Assembly: GCA_002070115.1 (NCBI GenBank)
Contig: MWCO01000043.1
Span: 1-51,593 of the forward strand
Direction: 5' to 3'
Source: Deltaproteobacteria bacterium ADurb.Bin207
GTDB lineage: Bacteria; Myxococcota_A; Polyangia; Polyangiales; Polyangiaceae
Length of the DNA stretch: 51,593 bases
In this document: piece after piece, positions 17,219 to 26,533 of the stretch
Layout: each line of letters begins with the position of its first letter
Position numbering within the stretch: the first letter of the stretch is position 1
Notes under the pieces: model-generated
The model's input: only the letters and a program-made list of their open reading frames with translations
Databases searched by the model: none
What the model was told of the DNA's origin: nothing
Made by a program: the position numbers and the translations under genes

Positions 17219-20202
17219 TTGCAGGCTTTGGAAAGCAGACGATTGTTCTGGGCAGTGCTGCGGATTGTGACATCGTGTTGGCGGGGCCGGGCGTGGCGCC
17301 GCAGCACGCGCGCATCGTCCACCAGGGAGCAGGGCAACTTTTGTTCGTTGATGGTGGGGCAGGGCCATCTTTTGCCGGCGGGCAGATGGTTCCCAAAGGT
17401 GGCAGCGTTCCCTTTGATCTTCGAACTCCATTTGCGTGCGGTCAGGTGGCGATACCGCTCAACCATCCCGCGATTGCGTTGATGTTGATGGAGCGAGGCA
17501 GCGTGCAAGCGCCGCCGGGACAGATCATCGTTGGACGGGATCCGGCGCGCTGTTCGCTCGTCATCCGACATGCTTCGGTTTCCTCACGTCATGCGACGGT
17601 GATGCTCGATCGGATGGTGGTCGTGGATGAGGGGTCGACGTCGGGCACCTATTTGGGCTCCGGTCGCATTGCATCGGAAACGCCAACACCGGTGGACCCG
17701 AACGGGGTGATAGCGTTTGGGCCGGTGGTGGTACCGGTGGCCACGTTGGGACAGATCGTGCAGGCGATGGCGGGGGTGCAAGGGCAACCGATGGTTTCCC
17801 AAGCGGTTCAGGCGGCGCAGGCATCCTTCGTTTCGCAGGCGATGCAAGGGCAAGCGCCCATGGTATCGCAGCAGGTGCCGGCGCCGGTCTCGGCGGGGCA
17901 TAAGAAAAATCGTACGGTCATCGGCAACCTGGACTTTCAAAAACCTTTTCAGACGATTGGACGAACGCCGGACAACGACATCGTGCTGTCGCATCCGCAA
18001 GTGTCGAGTCGTCATGCGGTATTGGTCAAATCTGGCAATCAGGTATTCATCGAAGACCGTGGCAGTGCCAACGGCACCTATGTGAAGGGGCAGAGAATCG
18101 CTCCTGGTGTGAAAGTACCGGTGCAGCACGGTGAGCGCATCTACCTGGGTCCGATGCCGTTGGTCATCCACATGCCCGAGGAGGGAGGAGGGCAGCTTCT
18201 CATCCCCGACGTCAGCAAGTGGCAAGGCCGTCCGCTTTATGAAATCGAAGCCTGGGAATTATTTCTCGAGGTACCCGATCGGGATAATCCATCCACGAAT
18301 AAGGTATTGCTGGACAAGATTTCATTCAAGGCATTGCCTGGCGACATGATCGCGCTCATGGGGCCCTCGGGTGCCGGAAAAACCACCTTACTACTAGCCC
18401 TAAACGGATACTTGCCCCCTTCGTCGGGTCTCGTTCGAATCAACGGCGAGAATCTCTATGCGATCTACGACAACTTGAGGGGTTCGATCGGATACGTGCC
18501 GCAAGACGACATCGTGCATCCGGAGTTGACGGTATTCGAAGCGGTTCGTTACTCGGCTCGCTTTCGGTTACCGCCGGATTATTCCGATGAGGAGATCGAT
18601 CAGCGAGTCGATCAAACGCTCAAAGAGCTTGGTCTCGAGGGGGTTCGTAACCTTCAAATCGGCAAGCCGGAAAAGAAAATTTTGTCGGGGGGGCAGAGAA
18701 AGCGTGTCAACATTGCGCTGGAATTGGTGACGGATCCGGTCATCTTGTTCCTCGACGAGCCCACCAGCGGGCTTGCGGCCGATGATACGACAGCGTTGAT
18801 CAATCTTCTTGCGGACCTGGCGAAGGCGACGGGCAAGACGATCATCATGACGATTCACCAGCCGGCGAAAGACGAGTTCGAGCGATTCAATCTTGCGCTC
18901 ATCCTCGGTTATGGGGGTGTGCCCATGTTTTATGGTCCGACGTCGCCGGATGCGTATCGCTTTTTCGGATCGTTTTTGGAGACGCAGGGCAAGCCGAATA
19001 CGGTCGACAATCCCCGGGATATGTTTGACATTCTCAACCAGCGGGAGGGACCGATTTACCAGCAAATGCTGGCGCAAAATCCCAATACGCCGCGGGGGGC
19101 GGCACGGCAATACGCGGCCAAATTATGGGAAGCGGAATACAAAGCGAGCGCGGTATACCAAAAGATGTATGCGCCTCCGCGAGCGGTTGGCACGGGAGGG
19201 GGGCAGAATTATGTGCCACCGGGGGCGCCGAAAACCAAAGGGCAGCTTCGTCTGCTCATGTCTCGCTACTTCACGGTCAAGTGGAGAGATCGCTCCGGCA
19301 CGGCGATCATGTTTTTGCAAGCGCCCATCATTGGCGTTCTGCTCGCCCTGGTGTTCGGTGGGCAGAAGGATTCCATCCCCTATTGGTGCCTGGGCGCGCT
19401 GCAAGAGCTTTCCAAACGCGCCGGCCAGCTTGGCTCCACGGGGGACTTGCTCAGCAACATGCAGGCCACGAGAGACAACTCCGCGGCCGCGTTTTTTGTC
19501 GTCGTGGCCGCCGTATGGTTCGGAACCTCCAACGCCGCACGCGAAATCGTAAGCGAGCGCGCCATCTACCTGCGGGAAAGGATGGTGAACCTGAAGCTAT
19601 TCAACTACGTGGCTTCCAAATACATCCTGCTTTGCGTGTTTTGCGTCCTGCAATGCACCATGCTGCTCGGCATCGTTTTCTTCTCCTTGGGATTTCACGG
19701 AGGGATCGAAGCTTTCCTCTGGGAACTCAGCTACTTGAACGCCGTAGCTTTCATGTCCGCAGCCTTGGGCTTGCTACTTTCCACGATGGTGACGTCCAGT
19801 GAGGCGGCTCAGGCCCTCACGCCCATCGCGCTCATTCCCCAGGTGGTTCTCGGCGGACTCATGGTTCCCATGACCACCAATCCCTTGCTCAAATGGCCGA
19901 TGCTCATCATCCCGGCGCGCTGGGGCTTTCAGGGGCTCGTGGCGCACGAGCGCAAGGCCATCGCGAAAGACCCCGCTTGGCTCATCGACATTGGAAAGCC
20001 GGACATCAACAGCGCGGCTGACTTCGTTTCCGCGGGCAAGTTCGAATGTGCGACCGCGCAAATCGCTGGCGACAACTTCAACGGTGCCTGGGGCTTCACC
20101 GACTACGACCTGTTCTGGGTTCCTTTCGCGGTGATGGGAGGCATGACATTCGCCACGCTGATCGCGCTACTCATTATCCTGAAACACAGAGATCCTGTGT
20201 AA
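17215..20202 (+). CDS. FHA-ABC transporter, ABCG-like half-transporter (995 aa)
   Basis: Three FHA-type domains open the protein. One at about 1-95 is degenerate (VLGSAADCDIVLAGPG, PQHARIV). The second is at 100-180 (IIVGRDPARCSLVI, SVSSRHATV, STSGTYLG). The third is at 235-325 (TIGRTPDNDIVLSHP, VSSRHAVLV, GSANGTYVKG). The ATPase domain follows: Walker A GPSGAGKTT near 381, Q-loop GYVPQDDI, signature LSGGQRKRVNIA near 489, Walker B VILFLDEPTSG and switch TIHQP. The C-terminal third has about six membrane helices of the ABC-2 type. Order and motifs match bacterial ABCG-like exporters; the substrate is unknown. Intact FHA boxes in domains 2 and 3 suggest control by Thr phosphorylation, and the PP2C gene is translationally coupled to it. 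Confidence 0.93.
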   Translation: MIAGFGKQTIVLGSAADCDIVLAGPGVAPQHARIVHQGAGQLLFVDGGAGPSFAGGQMVPKGGSVPFDLRTPFACGQVAIPLNHPAIALMLMERGSVQAPPGQIIVGRDPARCSLVIRHASVSSRHATVMLDRMVVVDEGSTSGTYLGSGRIASETPTPVDPNGVIAFGPVVVPVATLGQIVQAMAGVQGQPMVSQAVQAAQASFVSQAMQGQAPMVSQQVPAPVSAGHKKNRTVIGNLDFQKPFQTIGRTPDNDIVLSHPQVSSRHAVLVKSGNQVFIEDRGSANGTYVKGQRIAPGVKVPVQHGERIYLGPMPLVIHMPEEGGGQLLIPDVSKWQGRPLYEIEAWELFLEVPDRDNPSTNKVLLDKISFKALPGDMIALMGPSGAGKTTLLLALNGYLPPSSGLVRINGENLYAIYDNLRGSIGYVPQDDIVHPELTVFEAVRYSARFRLPPDYSDEEIDQRVDQTLKELGLEGVRNLQIGKPEKKILSGGQRKRVNIALELVTDPVILFLDEPTSGLAADDTTALINLLADLAKATGKTIIMTIHQPAKDEFERFNLALILGYGGVPMFYGPTSPDAYRFFGSFLETQGKPNTVDNPRDMFDILNQREGPIYQQMLAQNPNTPRGAARQYAAKLWEAEYKASAVYQKMYAPPRAVGTGGGQNYVPPGAPKTKGQLRLLMSRYFTVKWRDRSGTAIMFLQAPIIGVLLALVFGGQKDSIPYWCLGALQELSKRAGQLGSTGDLLSNMQATRDNSAAAFFVVVAAVWFGTSNAAREIVSERAIYLRERMVNLKLFNYVASKYILLCVFCVLQCTMLLGIVFFSLGFHGGIEAFLWELSYLNAVAFMSAALGLLLSTMVTSSEAAQALTPIALIPQVVLGGLMVPMTTNPLLKWPMLIIPARWGFQGLVAHERKAIAKDPAWLIDIGKPDINSAADFVSAGKFECATAQIAGDNFNGAWGFTDYDLFWVPFAVMGGMTFATLIALLIILKHRDPV

Positions 20203-20516
20203 TTTCATCAGGTTATAACATATCCAACCCCTCGCTCCCACGCGAAACGTTGGTTTTTGCTCATGGGCCATGCGTTGGCGCACATGGTTGGCTGGGCATA
20301 TTTCGATTCCTCAGGTCCTGGGGGAGGCCGACCAGGGAATAAAAATAGATAGGGGCCCGAGGGGCGGCAGACTTTGATGAAAACGTAGTTTTCCGTCGAG
20401 ACTTCTCGCTACGTGCGGTTTTCTCCCACAATGGAGTATGGTAAGCACCCGATAGATGGGAGCACAACGGCGAGCGAGCCACGAGCTTTCATCGAATCGC
20501 TGCAAGGAGAACCGTC
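20203..20516. other. Intergenic region without a recognisable gene
   Basis: The 314 bases between the FHA-ABC gene and the next lipoprotein gene hold no good coding frame. They contain an imperfect GC-rich inverted patch (20311-20335) followed by ATAAAAATAG. AAGGAG at 20503-20508 is the ribosome binding site of the next gene. A promoter is expected here but I cannot place it. Confidence 0.3.
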
Positions 20517-21194
20517 ATGAAGCGCAATGATCAATGGTTGAGCTTTTTGGTTTCGGGCTTGATGGCTTGTGGTGGGAGCACGCCGCCGCCACAAGAACCC
20601 ATCGTTCAGCCTCAACCTCCTGTCGCGGAGCCAGCGCCCGAACCTGAGCCCACCGACAAAGCGGAACCTGACAAGGCGCCTGAAGAAGAAGCCAAACCGG
20701 AGCGCAAGGAGCGCCGTCCTCTTGCCACCTATAACGATCCTGTCGAGCCGGTTACGGTTGGCTTCGATGGCGCGGTCATTCGTCTCGACGGCGGTGCGGA
20801 GATTAGGATTCCAAGCGGTTCTCTGGCATCGCCGCGCAACATCTTGTTCACGGTCAATAAAAAACATAAGGGAGATCAGGGGCGATTGGGTGAGGTTTAC
20901 GCGTTGCAAGCGCAGGTACCGAACCAGCAGGTGCAGGTATCGAACGTGCGCGCTTCGCAACCGTTGTCCTCCAACGGCGACCCATTCATCCTCAAGCTAC
21001 CGATTCCGGGGCAAGGAGACTCGGCCAACTTGGCGGTCGAGAGTGTGGAAGTGGATGACAAGGGTCGAGGCAAGAGCACGTGGACGATCGTGGCGCGCAC
21101 CAAGCTCGAGACATCCGATTCGGGCAACAAGGCGGTGTTCGAAATCTCGCAGCTTCCTGACGCGCACGTACATTTGACCACGCGCAATCCTTGA
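20517..21194 (+). CDS. Putative lipoprotein, Pro/Glu-rich linker (225 aa)
   Basis: ATG 20517 is preceded by AAGGAG at good spacing. The N-terminus ends in lipobox LMACG. A Pro/Glu/Ala/Lys linker (about 22-65) is followed by a beta-rich domain with GGAEIRIPSGSLASPRNILF, a pattern like ZU5-type or exported beta-sandwich domains, and FILKLPIPGQGD. No catalytic residues stand out. It converges with the LOG-family gene, whose stop lies nine bases away, leaving no room for a terminator between them. Confidence 0.75.
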   Translation: MKRNDQWLSFLVSGLMACGGSTPPPQEPIVQPQPPVAEPAPEPEPTDKAEPDKAPEEEAKPERKERRPLATYNDPVEPVTVGFDGAVIRLDGGAEIRIPSGSLASPRNILFTVNKKHKGDQGRLGEVYALQAQVPNQQVQVSNVRASQPLSSNGDPFILKLPIPGQGDSANLAVESVEVDDKGRGKSTWTIVARTKLETSDSGNKAVFEISQLPDAHVHLTTRNP

Positions 21195-21203
21195 TGGGTG
21201 CCG

Positions 21204-21707
21204 TCACGGCTGTGCCAATAGTTTTCTAACGGTCTTCTCGAGTTGCTCGATGGAATCGGCTCGCAGTATTTCATCGGCTCTTCGATCATCGATTTTTTGT
21301 CCTGCGAGTCTTTCGCTCCACCCGCCGGCGCCGGTCAGGGCCACGATGGGTTTTCCGAACATCCAGGCGTAGGTCATTTCGTTCAGCGTGCCGGAAGCGC
21401 CGCCGATGGCGACCACCACATCACCGGCCAGCACGTTGGGCATATTGCGTGCGAAGCCAATTCCTGCGGGAAGCACCACATCGAGATAAGGGTTGACGTC
21501 TTCGAAATCGCTTCCGGGAAGAATGCCGATGGTCAAGGCGCCGGCACGTTTCGCGCCTCGGCTGACAGCTTCCATGATTCCGCCTCGGCCGCCGGTGATG
21601 ATGGTGCCGAGTCGACCGAGGGCTTCTCCTGCGCGTTCGGCAAGGTCGAGGACATGCGCGGAAGCTTGGGCGTTTCCGATGACGGTAATCTGGGAAAAAC
21701 GAGGCAT
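21204..21707 (-). CDS. LOG/TIGR00725-family Rossmann-fold protein (167 aa)
   Basis: The sequence starts with a Rossmann strand (ITVIGNAQAS) and carries the nucleotide-binding glycine boxes of the LOG/MoCo-carrier-like superfamily: ITGGRGGIMEAVSRGAKRAG near 37-56 and IGGASGTLNEMTYAW near 101-115. The second corresponds to PGGxGTxxE of LOG phosphoribohydrolases but with GGASGT. The family includes cytokinin-type nucleoside-monophosphate hydrolases and uncharacterised TIGR00725 members; the length fits the latter. It is divergent from proS, 165 bp away. Confidence 0.88.
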   Translation of the reverse strand: MPRFSQITVIGNAQASAHVLDLAERAGEALGRLGTIITGGRGGIMEAVSRGAKRAGALTIGILPGSDFEDVNPYLDVVLPAGIGFARNMPNVLAGDVVVAIGGASGTLNEMTYAWMFGKPIVALTGAGGWSERLAGQKIDDRRADEILRADSIEQLEKTVRKLLAQP

Positions 21708-21872
21708 GAATACTGCCTATGGCAGAGCGTGGGAAAAAGGTAGCGCCGTTTTTCGTGTGTGCGAAAAAGCGGGGAACCGTGTTGATGTTCGTGGAGCCGC
21801 AAGCCGCATCCACGACGCGATTGCCGATCAGCAGGCGACAATCGTTGGAAGGTGTGCTACCCCGCGCATCCC

Positions 21873-23603
21873 ATGCGATGGTCACGAGCTTTCATCCCCA
21901 CGATCAAGGAAGCCCCTGCGGATGCCACCAATGCCAGCCATATCTATCTGACGCGCGGTGGATTCGTTCGTCGGATAGGTGCGGGTATTTACGAATTTCT
22001 GCCTCTTGGTCTGCGTGTACTTCGTAAGATCGAGAGCATCATTCGGCAGGAGATGGATGGGGCTGGCGCGCAGGAATTGCTCATGCCGGCTCTACTACCC
22101 GCGGATTATTTCCGGGAAACGGGCCGCTGGGATGTATTTGGCGACAACTTGTTGCGTCTCAAAGACCGCAAAGGCGGCGATTATCACCTTGGTCCCACGC
22201 ACGAAGAGATCATCACGGATCTGGTTCGTCGAGAGGTGCGTAGTTACCGCGATCTCCCGAAAAATCTTTATCAGATTCAGACCAAGTATCGCGATGAGCC
22301 TCGGCCTCGCGGGGGGCTATTGCGCTGTCGCGAGTTCGTGATGAAGGATGCGTACTCGTTCGATGTGGACGAGGCGGGAGCCTTGGCAAGTTACGAGGCC
22401 ATGCGCGGCGCCTACATCCGCATTTTCGATCGACTTGGGCTTACGTATCGCATGGTGCAAGCGGACTCGGGTTCGATGGGAGGGTCGACCAGTGCCGAAT
22501 TTCAAGTGCTGACCCAAAGTGGGGAAGATGCGATCGGGGCTTGTCATCTCTGTGAGTACGCGGCGAATCTGGAAGTAGCTTCCGCGCGTGAACCCGTGGA
22601 CCAGCCTCCGTCGTCGATGGCGCCGTACCAAAAGGTTCACACGCCCAACGCGGGAACCATTGCGGAGGTCTCCGCTTTCTTGAAAAAATGCCCTGAAAAG
22701 TTCCTTAAATCCATTTTGTATCAGGTCGGTGGCGAGATCGTGATGGTCATCGTTCGCGGCGACCATGAGATCAATGAAGTCAAGTTAGCTCACGTGCTTG
22801 GCGTGGGGGAAGTCCTGTTGGCGGACGACGAGCAGATCAAGCGTGCCACGGGCGCTCGTGTCGGATTTGCGGGACCTGTTGGTTTTCAAGGAAAGATCAT
22901 CATCGATCGCGATGCGGCGGTCGTTCATGGGGGTATTACTGGCGCGAACGAAGACGATTACCATTTCGTCGATGTCGAGCGGGGTCGAGATTTCCAGGCC
23001 ACGGTCGCCGACATTCGTTCGGTGGTGCAGGGCGATCCTTGTCCGCACTGCGAGAAGGGAAAAATCCAACTGTTCCGCGGCATCGAAGGCGGCCATATTT
23101 TCGTCCTTGGCACCCATTATTCCGCGACCATGAAGGCCCATTTTTTGGACGAGCATGGCAAGGACAAACCCGTTGTCATGGGGTGTTATGGAATCGGTGT
23201 TTCTCGTCTCGTGGCGACCGCTGTCGAGCAGCACAACGATGAGGATGGGATTTTATGGCCGATGGCGATTGCGCCCTATCAGGTCCACGTCATCAACACG
23301 GGTCCGGATGAAAATGTGCGACAAACTGCGGAAACGGTGGTGGGCGAACTCGAAGCCTTGGGGATCGAAGTGCTGTGGGACGATCGTGCGGAGCGACCGG
23401 GGGTGAAGTTCAAAGATGCGGACTTGGTCGGTATTCCTCTTCGTCTAACGGTGGGGAGCAAAACGCTTGCGCAGGGATTCGTCGAACTCAAACCGCGCGA
23501 CGAAAAGGATAATAAAAGAGCGGAATTGCTGCCGGTGGGGCAAGCGGCCGCGACGGTGGCCGAGCGGGTACGCGCTTTGCTAGCAACCTCCCATGATGCC
23601 TAA
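21873..23603 (+). CDS. proS: Proline-tRNA ligase, bacterial type with INS editing domain
   Basis: With ATG 21873 the product is 576 aa, normal for the bacterial ProRS type. Class II motif 2 (YRDEPRPRGGLLRCREFVMKD) and motif 3 (GCYGIGVSRLVATAVEQHND) are clear, with THEEIITDLV between motif 1 and motif 2. An inserted editing domain occupies about residues 225-390, where GAPIxxxVRGDHE-like sequence (IVMVIVRGDHEINEVKLAH) and the lysine- and aspartate-bearing segments are seen. The anticodon-binding domain is at the end (APYQVHVINT, VLWDDRAERPGVKFKDADL). It charges tRNA-Pro, and the editing domain removes mischarged alanine. A GTG at 21852 is an alternative start. Confidence 0.96.
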   Translation: MRWSRAFIPTIKEAPADATNASHIYLTRGGFVRRIGAGIYEFLPLGLRVLRKIESIIRQEMDGAGAQELLMPALLPADYFRETGRWDVFGDNLLRLKDRKGGDYHLGPTHEEIITDLVRREVRSYRDLPKNLYQIQTKYRDEPRPRGGLLRCREFVMKDAYSFDVDEAGALASYEAMRGAYIRIFDRLGLTYRMVQADSGSMGGSTSAEFQVLTQSGEDAIGACHLCEYAANLEVASAREPVDQPPSSMAPYQKVHTPNAGTIAEVSAFLKKCPEKFLKSILYQVGGEIVMVIVRGDHEINEVKLAHVLGVGEVLLADDEQIKRATGARVGFAGPVGFQGKIIIDRDAAVVHGGITGANEDDYHFVDVERGRDFQATVADIRSVVQGDPCPHCEKGKIQLFRGIEGGHIFVLGTHYSATMKAHFLDEHGKDKPVVMGCYGIGVSRLVATAVEQHNDEDGILWPMAIAPYQVHVINTGPDENVRQTAETVVGELEALGIEVLWDDRAERPGVKFKDADLVGIPLRLTVGSKTLAQGFVELKPRDEKDNKRAELLPVGQAAATVAERVRALLATSHDA

Positions 23604-23661
23604 ATGGGTGAAATGACACGTTTTACCGGCAACCCAGCTCCAGCTTTGCTACAAAGGGCCC

Positions 23662-24600
23662 ATGAAGGAGTCCGACAACCTCGATAGGCTGGACCCCATT
23701 CTTGGGGATCGGGATGCCGAACCGTTTTGGCGCTCCTTCGCGCACTTCTCCCACTTTGTATGGAGCGGTTTCACGTTCCGCAGTTTTCTTCCCCTGCTTG
23801 CTCTCATCGTCACCGTGGTGGCGGTGGCCATAGGCTGGTGGGACCTCGTGGATTTGAACCAATCCTTCGATGGACTGCTAGCCTTTCTTTGGCTTTTCAT
23901 GGCGTTGCTGATGTCGTGGCGCGTGCAATTTCGGCGCGACATCGTGCTCATCGTGACAGCCATTTGGGGTGGGTTTCTCATTGAATGGTGGGGAACCACC
24001 ACGGAGTTGTGGACGTACTTCACGCGAGAGCGTCCGCCACCCTGGATCATTCCGGCATGGCCTGTCGCAGCGTTATCGACCGAACGTCTTGCGTATATGC
24101 TCGATCGGGCTTTTCCGCCCACGCGCGCGCGACCGTGGTGGATCCTTTACGCGCTTCTGATCCCTGGGTTTATCGTGTGGATGGGCGACTTCATGTCCCC
24201 TTCGTGGCACATCACCTCTTCGCATGTGGTGCTTGGCATCATGCTCGGTGTAGCGGTCAGCACGAAGACGCCTCGACGAGATGTCATGCTTTTCGTGATG
24301 GGAACGGTTCTTGGGTATGGGCTGGAGAGGTGGGGGACGACGCGAGAGTGTTGGACGTATTACACGCGGGAAACTCCTCCCTGGGTGACCGCCTTCGCTC
24401 ATGGTTTTGCCTCGATCGCCTTTTTCCGCGCCACGCAGGTATGCCATACGATAGCGGCGATGGTGATGGGGGCGATTCGTTCATCGCGTGGTTCGAGCTT
24501 CGCAACGTCTTCGGTGGTCCCTTCGTCTTCTGACACATCCGAGCAGGCGGCATCTTTGTCGTTACGCGAAAACGGTTCGGTATCCTTATCTGGTGGTTGA
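23662..24600 (+). CDS. Multi-pass membrane protein with duplicated WGTT..WTYxTRE motif (312 aa)
   Basis: About eight hydrophobic helices span residues 40-275, followed by a Ser-rich soluble tail. Two related halves are evident. The first reads IEWWGTTTELWTYFTRERPP and the second LERWGTTRECWTYYTRETPP, each after a hydrophobic helix, about 127 residues apart. The repeated acidic, aromatic and Arg positions at a membrane face suggest a binding or catalytic site in a duplicated fold. I do not recognise the family. AAAGGG lies just before the ATG. The next gene starts 124 bp further on. Confidence 0.75.
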   Translation: MKESDNLDRLDPILGDRDAEPFWRSFAHFSHFVWSGFTFRSFLPLLALIVTVVAVAIGWWDLVDLNQSFDGLLAFLWLFMALLMSWRVQFRRDIVLIVTAIWGGFLIEWWGTTTELWTYFTRERPPPWIIPAWPVAALSTERLAYMLDRAFPPTRARPWWILYALLIPGFIVWMGDFMSPSWHITSSHVVLGIMLGVAVSTKTPRRDVMLFVMGTVLGYGLERWGTTRECWTYYTRETPPWVTAFAHGFASIAFFRATQVCHTIAAMVMGAIRSSRGSSFATSSVVPSSSDTSEQAASLSLRENGSVSLSGG

Positions 24601-24724
24601 TATGAATTCCAGCGTGTTGTCTGTTCGAATCCGGCCACCATGGCAGCGACTCATCTCCAACCCCTCGTTTCCGAGAGTATTTCTTCGGCGTCGGATGGAC
24701 GTCCTACAACCCTGAACGCATCTC

Positions 24725-26062
24725 ATGACCGATCGAATCGAGATCACCAAGATGGACCCCATCGTACGAGAAGGGCTTGAAGTCTTGCGTCGAAGTGGCG
24801 CGAACAAGGCGCTTCGGGCCACGATTCAAGCTGTGGCTGCCGTGGCGGATGAAACGACGGAGGAATCCGTGGCGTACCTCATCGCCTGCTACCAAGGGGC
24901 GAAGGTTTTTGCCGCCGCGGGAGACATGGATGCGGCGATTACCTTGATGAATACGGTACCCAGACAGGTAGCGGAGCGACCCGAAAACGCGTTGATACTA
25001 TCCACGCTCGCCCTCGAGGTCGGCGAGGGAATGCGTCGGCTTGGAGCGGTAGATACAGCGGAAAAGATCGTGGGGCTCGGCCATGAGTTGCGACGACATC
25101 AATTTGGCCGCTTTCATCCACGAACGGGGTTGTCTTCGCTCTACGCGGCGCGCATCTGCATGGATCAGCGGCGCTGGTCGGACGCTCACAAGTATTATGA
25201 AGCCAGCGTCGTGGGGTTGGGGCCTTATCACCCTTTCAACGCGGCAGCCTACGCGGAGCGCGCTTTTGCGGTACAGATGATCGCTCCGAATGCACGGCTA
25301 TTTCCCGAATTTGTGATGTCCGCACCGCGGCCGTATTGGCGAAGACTGGTGAATTTCATGGCCGGCACCACCCTTCAGCTTCCCCTCGACTTACGTATGG
25401 CGGTGTTGCTCAACGTGAGTTGCGAGATGGAAGAAACGCTCGAAGACAGCGGCGATCTCTCGCGGCCTTTGTTGGTGACCGCATACCAACACGCCTGTAC
25501 TTCGAACGATGAACGTGGTGAGGAACTCGAAGAAGTGTTGCAAGAGCGGGGTTGGTGTGACGACCAAGTGCGCATGCCACCGACTCTTCCGGAAGCTGGA
25601 TCGGATACGGAGTCATTTTGGACCGCTCCTGATCGCGATGACGATAGTCGACCGATGGACGCGTTAGCTATATCGTTCAAGCTATTCGAGGGAGCCGCGG
25701 AGGCATCGGCGGGGCGAAAATCCTCGGCCATCGATGCTTTTGAGCGCGTACGCGATGCGAGCGACGAGGATACCATCGAGCATTGGGCGGCCCGGGGCTG
25801 TCTTCAGCTTCTCGACCGCGGGTGGAAGCTCCGGCACAACCAATTCAAGCCGGAAATACGTGCCATCGAAGCGCTTGCGTTATCCAAGCTTCCCAAAACA
25901 ACGCAAACGAAGTTGCGCGGCATCGAATTATCGGTTCGAAAAGGTTCCCTCGATGTCTCGTTCCTTGGCGCTGAACTGACCGAAGCGCAGCAGAAGCGAG
26001 CGGCCCAAGCGGTTCAATCAGCCCTCACATGGATTACCGACCGAAGCGAAGAAGCTTCATGA
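24725..26062 (+). CDS. TPR-like helical repeat protein (445 aa)
   Basis: The sequence is almost entirely helical with TPR-like pairs, for example AYLIACYQGAKVFAAAGDMD, SLYAARICMDQRRWSDAHKYY and FKLFEGAAEASAGRKSSAIDAF. There is no signal peptide or membrane segment, so it is probably a cytoplasmic scaffold. It has no enzymatic motif. It is followed 51 bp later by another TPR-type gene, and the two may be co-expressed. Confidence 0.7.
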   Translation: MTDRIEITKMDPIVREGLEVLRRSGANKALRATIQAVAAVADETTEESVAYLIACYQGAKVFAAAGDMDAAITLMNTVPRQVAERPENALILSTLALEVGEGMRRLGAVDTAEKIVGLGHELRRHQFGRFHPRTGLSSLYAARICMDQRRWSDAHKYYEASVVGLGPYHPFNAAAYAERAFAVQMIAPNARLFPEFVMSAPRPYWRRLVNFMAGTTLQLPLDLRMAVLLNVSCEMEETLEDSGDLSRPLLVTAYQHACTSNDERGEELEEVLQERGWCDDQVRMPPTLPEAGSDTESFWTAPDRDDDSRPMDALAISFKLFEGAAEASAGRKSSAIDAFERVRDASDEDTIEHWAARGCLQLLDRGWKLRHNQFKPEIRAIEALALSKLPKTTQTKLRGIELSVRKGSLDVSFLGAELTEAQQKRAAQAVQSALTWITDRSEEAS

Positions 26063-26113
26063 CTCACCGGAATTGTTGTGGCCATACGCTCCGAGCAATG
26101 CCACGGTTCGCCC

Positions 26114-26428
26114 ATGGATAAGCGTCTTGCCATGCTCGAGGACCTCACTCGCTCCGGAAAAGCGGATGCGTTTGCGTGGTATGCTCTCGCGTTGGAGTAC
26201 AAATCCAAAGCTCGATTCGACGACGCCATGCAGACTTTTTCGACATTACGCGAAAAGGAGCCTGGATATATTCCCATGTATCTGATGGCTGGATCCATGC
26301 TGATCGAACTCGGCCGGGAGCAGGAAGCCCGTGCTTGGTTGACCGACGGTATCCAACGGGCGGAGGCGGCGAACAACGCGCATGCCCGCGATGAAATGGA
26401 GGCCCTTCTCGACTCGATATCCTCCTAA
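26114..26428 (+). CDS. Small TPR protein (104 aa)
   Basis: From ATG 26114 (MDKRLAMLEDLTRSGKADAF) the protein consists of two to three TPR units: AWYALALEYKSKARFDDAMQ, then YIPMYLMAGSMLIELGREQE and ARAWLTDGIQRAEAANN. The in-frame ATG at 26078 would add a stretch that does not look like TPR sequence. It is soluble and probably a protein-interaction adaptor. Similar short TPR proteins are common in myxobacteria but have no assigned role. Confidence 0.82.
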   Translation: MDKRLAMLEDLTRSGKADAFAWYALALEYKSKARFDDAMQTFSTLREKEPGYIPMYLMAGSMLIELGREQEARAWLTDGIQRAEAANNAHARDEMEALLDSISS

Positions 26429-26533
26429 CCTATTGTTTTATTAGCTGAATTTCTATAATCCCGGGAAACGATTCGGTCCGCGGGATTCGTGGGGTTTGGG
26501 GCGCTAAAAGCTCTGGTGGCAGGAGACGATGAC

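Noticed and set aside
24592-24640. tRNA-like stretch ending GTTCGAATCCGGCCACCA
   Set aside because: A T-loop-like sequence and a possible GGTGGTT/GGCCACC stem exist, but the distance is about 50 bases and no D or anticodon arms fit. It is at most a fragment.
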